Source: Lantana camara (Eukaryota; Streptophyta; Magnoliopsida; Lamiales; Verbenaceae). Taken from it: DNA of 64,000 nucleotides. Shown in pieces: positions 58,135 through 64,000 of this stretch; position 1 is the first letter of the stretch; each line of letters starts with the position of its first letter. Under the pieces are notes generated by a model. The model was not told the DNA's origin, searched no databases, and saw only the letters and a list, made by a program, of their open reading frames with translations. The position numbers and the translations under genes were made by a program. Where the stretch lies: NCBI GenBank assembly GCA_037501455.1, contig CM074857.1, forward strand, positions 121,135,501-121,199,500. The letters are read 5' to 3'.

Positions 58135-61010
58135 TCACTGGGCTGGAGCATCAGGCTCGGGGGGAGCAGTCGCAATGGGGACCGGGGCCAGCACATCAGC
58201 GTTAGAAGTTGGAGCCTCGTCTAGTTCCTCAACATCTGCTGCATCCATGACAGTACCCTCGTCCTCAATTTGGATGGGACCAGGACCTATAGTGTTAGCA
58301 GCAATGAACTCCCGTTGGAGTGTTTCCACCAGCTCCTGATATTCTGGCTCCGCCAAGCCCTCATTAGGATCCTCATCCTGGAGCATCGGCTCGCAATTTT
58401 CGTCCAGATCCATTCGTAGGCGAGCGTCAGTCCGAGTGCTTTCAGGGGCCAAGCCAAGATGCACCATTTGTCCGATGGCTTTCCGGAAGAAACGCCGCGC
58501 ATTGTCAAAGCAGTGAATATTGGCCGCAAACACGAAAGCTTTGGAGCGCACGAACTTCTTCACCGCCTCCCAGGATACCTTCGCTTCCAAACCCTGTACT
58601 TTGCCTCGCAAGTCAGCAAGGGCCTTGTTGGCTGCCTCGTTCTGGCGAGTGCTCTCCGCCAGCTGCTCACCCAGCTCCCCATTTTGTACCCTCAACTGGT
58701 CCCGCTCATCCTTCAATTTCCTATGAAGCTCATTTAGGACCAGAAAGGCGTCATCGGATTTCTTCAGGTTTTCCTTCAACTGGACGTTCTCAAGGTTGGC
58801 GGAATTCAGTTGAGCGCTGACATTATTGTAATCCTCCTGCATTTGGCCCGGGTCTGTGATGCGCAGCAACTTCTTGTACTTGGCCTTATGCTCAGAATAG
58901 GCTTGCGCTCGCCCTTGCAAATTTTTCAGCCTCGGGATTACCTCCTGGGAAGCCGTTAACGAGGGTCACTGTCAGAACATAGTAGGGAGAAGGGGGGAAT
59001 TTTATAAAGAGAAGGATTCGAGGACTAACCGTCAGGAGGACGTGGCAGGCGTCATCTGCGACCCGAGCGGCATCATGCTCGTTCAGTTTGTCATGGTCGG
59101 CGGAGAACTGGAGCTTTCCGACAATGTCGGAGACCATGTTGACAGAAAAGGCGCTCTTTTTCAGCAGGACAGGGCCGTCCTTCCTTTGGCGCTTGTACCG
59201 AGCGTCACCCCGGCAGCTAATTTTCCAGAAGTCATCATCCTCGGAGGAAGATGTGTCGCTTCCCTCACCGCGGTGGCCTACAACCACCTCCTTTCCTTTA
59301 CCGGAGATTGGGACAAAGTCCGGCATCCTCTTCCTTTTGCCTTGGCGCTCAGCCCTAATCCCTTCTTGGATGCGGACTAAATCCCCGGATCGGTTGCGGG
59401 AAGTGCTGGAGCTAAGTGCTATGGGCCCCTCGGGAGCAACTGGAGTAGGAGTAACCTCCCGAGCGCCATCCCCAGTGAGATCCTCGACAGGACCAATAGC
59501 TGGAACCTCATTTTCAGCACCTCTGCCTCCATCGCCTCGCCCTTGCCTTCGCCGAATTCCCCTGCCCCTCGGCGCAGTTGGGGGTCGCTCTTGCTGCTGC
59601 TGTTGCTGTTGCTGAGGGTTAGCACCGGCTCCCTGAGCACCCAACATGCGGGAAAGGGCTTCAGCATTCATGCCTCGGGATAATATTTGAACACCTGCGA
59701 GGGGAAGGAAACGAGCTTCAGGAGCTGGATGCCTGGATTGTATATGTAAAAATGCAGTAATTACACCAAGTCAGGAGGCTATTCTAAAAGTTAGTGAAGT
59801 TAGTTCCTAGAATCTAACCATCGAGGGCCATGATGTCAGCTGGAGGGTTGAGTATCATTTCTGGAGGGCAAGATAATCCGTAGCGGAACAATACCCCTTC
59901 GTTCTTCACCAATGTCTCCGCCTTAATCCACTTCTTTTCAGCCCTCATCTCGAGGGCTAACCCCATCGCCCAGTCCTCAAAATCCTTATTCCTCATCCTT
60001 TCCCTAATCAAAGGACCCTCGCCATGAATCATCCATTGCCGATGAACTCCAAAAATCCCCCCGGGGGCTCCCACAAAGAAATACCTCTCCTTCCAATGCT
60101 CGCCGTAGGAGGTTGATGGGGAGTCTATCATCTTAAAGCCTGATTTGGCTTGGGCGTAGTAAAATCCGTCTGTAGGCGACGAGCGTGGCGAGCGGGCTAC
60201 TTGTATCAAGCTGTCAAAGTTGACTATCGAGGGTGCTTTGCCCAAGGCCCTCATCGTTATTATGAATGTGTTGATTAGGGCTATGCCGTTGGGTAGAATT
60301 TTTGAAGGGCAAAGCCCTAGATGATGATAAATGATGACGGCGTCGTGAGCGATTGGAAACCTCAGACCCCCAACTAGAACTGCATCCCAATAGACCGTCA
60401 TCATCCCAGGCGGTGGTCGATTGGCCCTCTCCCCTTCCTCAGGAAGTCGCAGGGGAAATACGGCTTCATCCCAATATGCCTTCGCTCTCAACTCCTCCAA
60501 ATCACCGAGGGTCAGAGTACTCTCAATTTCGTCCGGAGATCTGTCAGTCTGATGGCGGTTGTCTTGCCTTACTCGAGTGGCAGGCTCCCTTCCTCTCCTC
60601 TGACGCCTTCTGGAAGGTCCAGCCTCAAATGGACGACCGGATGGCCCCGCTTCACCCTCGGGAGCCATCATAGCCACTGTGATCCTGTGATCTTGGGGTC
60701 TCACAGCGCTGTTCAAAACTGGGAATACTCTCTCCCCCTGTCTCTGCATCTCCATCACGTTGTGCATCTCCTCAAAGAGGTCGTTCATCCCTCCGGGAGC
60801 ACGCTCGTTCATCCCTTGAACGGCGGTGTCCACCTCTTCTTCCCCGGCGTCAGCCGGAGCCTGGGCCACCGAGATCGCCATGGGAATTCCTTCATCTGGG
60901 CGCGCCCTAATTAGGGGAACAACTATGGGGACACCGCCATGAGGGGATGAACTCCCCACTGACATCTCATCTAATTCCTGTACGAATGCTTCAGCATTAT
61001 GGTCTGCCAT
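58135..61010 (-). CDS. Antisense spliced gene of Tat element 3 (three exons, 888 aa)
   Basis: Opposite to gag-pol, between pol and the 3' LTR. Exon 1 61010-59819, exon 2 59694-59030, exon 3 58944-58135. Introns of 124 bp (phase 1) and 85 bp (phase 0) have GT-AG ends; the exons sum to 2667 nt, an open frame of 888 codons plus stop. Exon 1 has a basic RRRQRRGR patch, then GGLRFPIAHDAV and a segment to WKERYFFVG that resembles the Pfam 'putative gypsy type transposon' (Transposase_28) family. Exon 2 has a Q8 run and the NLS-like KRKRMPD. Exon 3 has a coiled coil, then RSKAFVFAANIHCFDNA, and an acidic Pro-rich tail. The SKAF-FAA-HC-D-A core and KRKRMPD recur in element 2, so coding constraint is likely. 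Function unknown; not a retroviral envelope (no signal peptide or membrane span seen). Confidence 0.85.
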
Positions 61011-61298
61011 ATCTGTATTTTGGGCACTAAAGACGAAATCCTGCGCAAGAACTTAGGCGGTGATGGAAGATTCTGGGACGGTTTCAGTGGCAGAAAAGGT
61101 CTTACACTTAGCAAATCTCTCGCTTACAGCCTAAATCTAATGTTAGTAGAAGAAATGAAAGCTTGCGGGTTCTTTACCTAGAAGATTGAAGAAGAAGTTT
61201 GCCGGGATTTGCAGAAAACGCAGAAGTCTCTTGCCTTTTTCGAATTGCTATAGAGGAAGTTGAATGCGTGGAAAAGACTCCCAGATCCTGAAAATCCG

Positions 61299-61305
61299 TA
61301 TTTAT
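61299..61305 (-). promoter_or_regulatory. Candidate antisense TATA box, element 3
   Basis: The minus strand reads ATAAATA followed by CGGATT, about 292 bp upstream of the antisense ATG; the same layout occurs at 39089-39097. A 5'-leader intron is possible: donor CTAG|GTAAAG near 61181 and acceptor near 61050. Confidence 0.5.
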
Positions 61306-61587
61306 GGAGGAGGATTTACACCATCAAAGGCTGAGGATTTCAAATGGCAATCATTTCCCGCCTAGGAAACCCCCCACTTTTGGTAACCGTCTCACGACTA
61401 CCGGAGTCCACGCGCCCACGTTCCCACTTAGCATTAAATGCGGATATGACACCATTTAATGCGTTGTCAGACTGTACACGTTACAGAAGTCAAAAGGTCA
61501 CATCCCTTGCTGAGGCTTGACCCTCGGATAATTCAAAATCCAAAGCCTTTCATGGCAAAATTCTACAGTACGCTCGAGCGATACTAC

Positions 61588-61605
61588 AGAATTTGGGGGG
61601 CAAAA
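61588..61605 (+). other. Polypurine tract, element 3
   Basis: AGAATTTGGGGGGCAAAA abuts the 3' LTR, as in element 2. Confidence 0.85.
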
Positions 61606-62466
61606 TGATGGGACTCAGAAACGCGCTCGTATCTCAGCCGTCCACGTGTCGCCTTGAACGCGCTTGAAGATTATACGCTCGGATTGAGGGATACGTGGGC
61701 TAACCCAGATCATCCGCTTACCAACTAGTTTGGGCCATCGGGCCTCTGCCGATTGTTCAAACAAGGGGCCTTGGCCGACAGGCTTGGCGTTCACATTTCA
61801 GCCCTCGGGGGAATCCTTCTCAAGGAAACGCCCACACGAGGGCCCATTCTTGATGCTCGGTATTTCGGCGCTCAAGGGTCGTCTATCGTGGGGAGGCCAT
61901 CCATACACTCTTCGAGCGTCACCAACGCTCGTGCATGACCATGCCCCGCTGCGTTGGATCCGAACCTCGGTAGAGAGAATCTTAGGCCCATCTCCCGCGT
62001 CACCCTCGCCAACGACTTCTGACACAAAGGTAGTGCGCACTACGCATCTGACACGCCGCCTCCTTTTCAGAAACGTCCTTCTCATACCTTCACGGGCCGC
62101 CACGTGTTAGGGCAACACAGGTTTGGGACCACACGGTCAATTTACCCTTTTACCCTCACCCCTAACATATAAATATGGAGAACTCATGCACTCTCCAAAA
62201 GGGGGAGAAGGAGAAAAAAAGAGGGAGGTCATCTTCTACAGACACACTCTATCGTTCTGGGTATTCTCTCTGGTCTTCTCAGGCTTTCCATTAACCTCAC
62301 CACAGTAGCATTACATTTCGCACTCTTGGTGTTATCCTAGCTGGAAGAACCCACGCTCAAAAGGACACCCAGATCCTGAGGCTCTCACGCCTGTGATGGT
62401 CTTTCCCTTTTCATACAAATCTTAAAGTGTTGTTGCATTTAGGAAACTCAGATTCCTGCACCATCA
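61606..62466 (+). repeat. 3' LTR of element 3
   Basis: 861 bp, same length as the 5' LTR, with five substitutions: near 61747, 61772, 61820, 61971 and 62115. Confidence 0.98.
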
Positions 62467-62471
62467 GCCTA

Positions 62472-63173
62472 ATTAATGTTGCTCATGGATATACCCGCGG
62501 TTTAACTAAACCAATATATTAATATATCACTAAATTATATAATTTAATAATTTGATATTATATTAATTTAATTAAATATTCGATGTGTGAGTTTTTTATA
62601 TATGCAATTATTATTAATAGAGTTTCGTACTTCAGCGATTTTAGTTGGCTCAAATACATAATAAAATGGGATATAAATAATAAAATTCAAAGTGATATAA
62701 TATAAAAAATAAAAAGAGCTACGTATTAATAATTGATTGGTATTTGCTAGAAAGTTAAATACGTACATTTAGAAAGGTGGAGATTTTAATAATATATGAT
62801 GAAAGTCAAAGAAGAGAGTAGCTAGGAAAGGTAGCATGTTATAAATTGACTTAATTTAAGTTATATGTATCATTTTTCATGTTACAACTACCATACTATA
62901 GGTCAAATTAAATCATTTGAGATTTGAGAGTAGTATTGAACGTAGACAATTATTGGAATTCTTGAGGATTTTCTACCAATACTATGAAAATAGATTGAAT
63001 AAATCAACTTTTTTCTCGATAGTCGCATTTATAATTAATAATATATAATAACGCACTTAGATCAGTAATGTTAAGGATTTAGGTTAATATTTTAATTATT
63101 ATTTTATGTATTTAAAATTTAATGAGTAAATTAATCATGGTAATTGATGAATGCCTTTTTTGAGAAAAGAAGA
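62472..63173. other. AT-rich intergenic DNA
   Basis: No gene or repeat assigned. Confidence 0.5.
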
Positions 63174-63560
63174 AGAGGAAAATCTTTGAATAGTACCAAA
63201 AAGTTGAAAAAATTCCTTTTAGGTCCCCAGTTTTGAAAAAGTTCTCATTCAATCCCCAATTGAAAAACAAAATTCCTTTTAGGTCCCCACAAACAGTACA
63301 TGTTCGTACATTGTCTTTAGGAATTGCGTATATTTTTGAGGAAATTGCGTATAAAAATCTCAAAATGTCGTATATACGAGATTCCAGGATTTTTATACGC
63401 AATTCCCTAAAAATTGTACGCAATTCCTGAATTATTATACAACCTTGGGGAGTGAAAATGAATTTTGTTTTTCAATTAGGGAGTGAACAGGAACTTTTTC
63501 AAAATTGGGGAGTGAAAAGGAAATTCAGTTTACACTTGGGGATTTTTGAGGAATTGTCCG
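63174..63560. mobile_element. Foldback MITE, copy B
   Basis: Related to copy A (26736-27125) in opposite orientation: the left end has CTTTGAATAGTACC and AAGTTGAAAAAATTCC, the right end GGGGATTTTTGAGGAATTGT then CCG. Self-complementary around 63360. Flanks AAAAGAAGA / AAAAGAAAG are a plausible imperfect 9-bp TSD. Confidence 0.7.
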
Positions 63561-64000
63561 AAAAGAAAGGGAAAAAGTAAAGTGTTAAATTTCATGAGTA
63601 TTTAATTTATATTATTTAGAAGCTAGTGTTTCTATTTCACCAATCAAATGGGGGTAAATATATGAATTTTATTTCAGGCATGGGATATAAGATTTTCAAT
63701 CGAAGAATTCAGTTTGGGATCTCTTACTTTATATTTATGTTTGATTTTCTATTTTATTCATATACACATCCAATGTATATAAATAACCATCTAGATTAAC
63801 AGAGAAATTTTTTAAGTTTTTTACATATACCAATTATTTATCTCTTCTAATCTGACCGTCTATTTATACAAGCATGACATGTGTATATAAGTGAAACAAG
63901 AGATAAAACATAAAACCCGAAAAAGTAGATCCTATGCAATAGAATTCAAGTTTTTCTTGCATTTTTTCATTTTTTGCCTTTTGATGGAAACAATGCACAT
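63561..64000. other. AT-rich DNA to the window edge
   Basis: No feature recognised. Confidence 0.5.

Larger units (their letters stand above)
49951..62466 (+). mobile_element. Complete Tat-lineage Ty3/Gypsy retrotransposon (element 3, 12.5 kb)
   Basis: LTRs of 861 bp at 49951-50811 and 61606-62466, TSD gccta (49946-49950, 62467-62471), PBS at 50817, PPT at about 61588-61605. Contains a nearly intact gag-pol and an intact antisense spliced gene. The LTRs differ at 5 of 861 sites. With commonly used plant rates (7e-9 to 1.3e-8 per site per year) that is about 0.2-0.4 million years. Confidence 0.98.

Noticed and set aside
58135..61010. Antisense gene as an env-like protein
   Set aside because: No signal peptide or transmembrane span is visible; the protein is basic and coiled-coil with NLS-like motifs.

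Overview
This is plant nuclear DNA, most likely from a eudicot. The evidence is two spliced plant genes with GT-AG introns, AT-rich intergenic DNA full of small transposons, and large Ty3/Gypsy retrotransposons of the Tat lineage. I cannot name the species from sequence alone. There are no bacterial features.

Layout: 1-5306 is the 5' part of a Tat element on the minus strand; it runs off the left edge. 5307-9290 is AT-rich DNA with one SINE. 9300-13130 is a complete GDP-mannose 3,5-epimerase gene (GME, plus strand, 6 coding exons, 376 aa) with a MITE in its last intron. 13.1-26.4 kb is gene-free and carries a Helitron terminus, a decayed LINE, a short LINE derivative with a target-site duplication (TSD), and a long-TIR MITE. 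26408-40449 is a roughly 1 kb Helitron split by a foldback MITE and by a complete 12.6 kb Tat element (27627-40217, TSD gatat). 40.4-45.4 kb holds a second Helitron 5' end, a truncated LINE, foldback elements and SINEs. 45492-47019 is a three-exon DUF506 gene (minus strand, 400 aa) whose leader contains a 37-codon upstream ORF. 48-49.4 kb holds a TRIM, an LTR relic and a SINE. 49951-62466 is a second complete Tat element (12.5 kb, TSD gccta). The right edge is AT-rich with another copy of the foldback MITE.

The two cellular genes are unrelated in function. GME acts in ascorbate and cell-wall sugar synthesis; DUF506 is a plant-specific PD-(D/E)XK-like family. Retrotransposons dominate the rest. 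Each full Tat element has LTR, PBS, gag, protease, RT, a degenerate RNase H, a second archaeal-type RNase H, integrase, a spacer, an oppositely oriented spliced gene, PPT and LTR.

The most interesting content is this antisense gene. In the element at 50-62 kb it reads as three exons joined by two GT-AG introns into an open 888-codon frame. The diverged element at 27-40 kb keeps the same two introns in the same phases and a matching antisense TATA motif. Other notable points are an enriched CGAGCG hexamer across all three Tat elements, a 66-bp replacement inside the active RNase H domain of the 50-62 kb element, a 99-bp tandem array in the 27-40 kb element, and the DUF506 upstream ORF.
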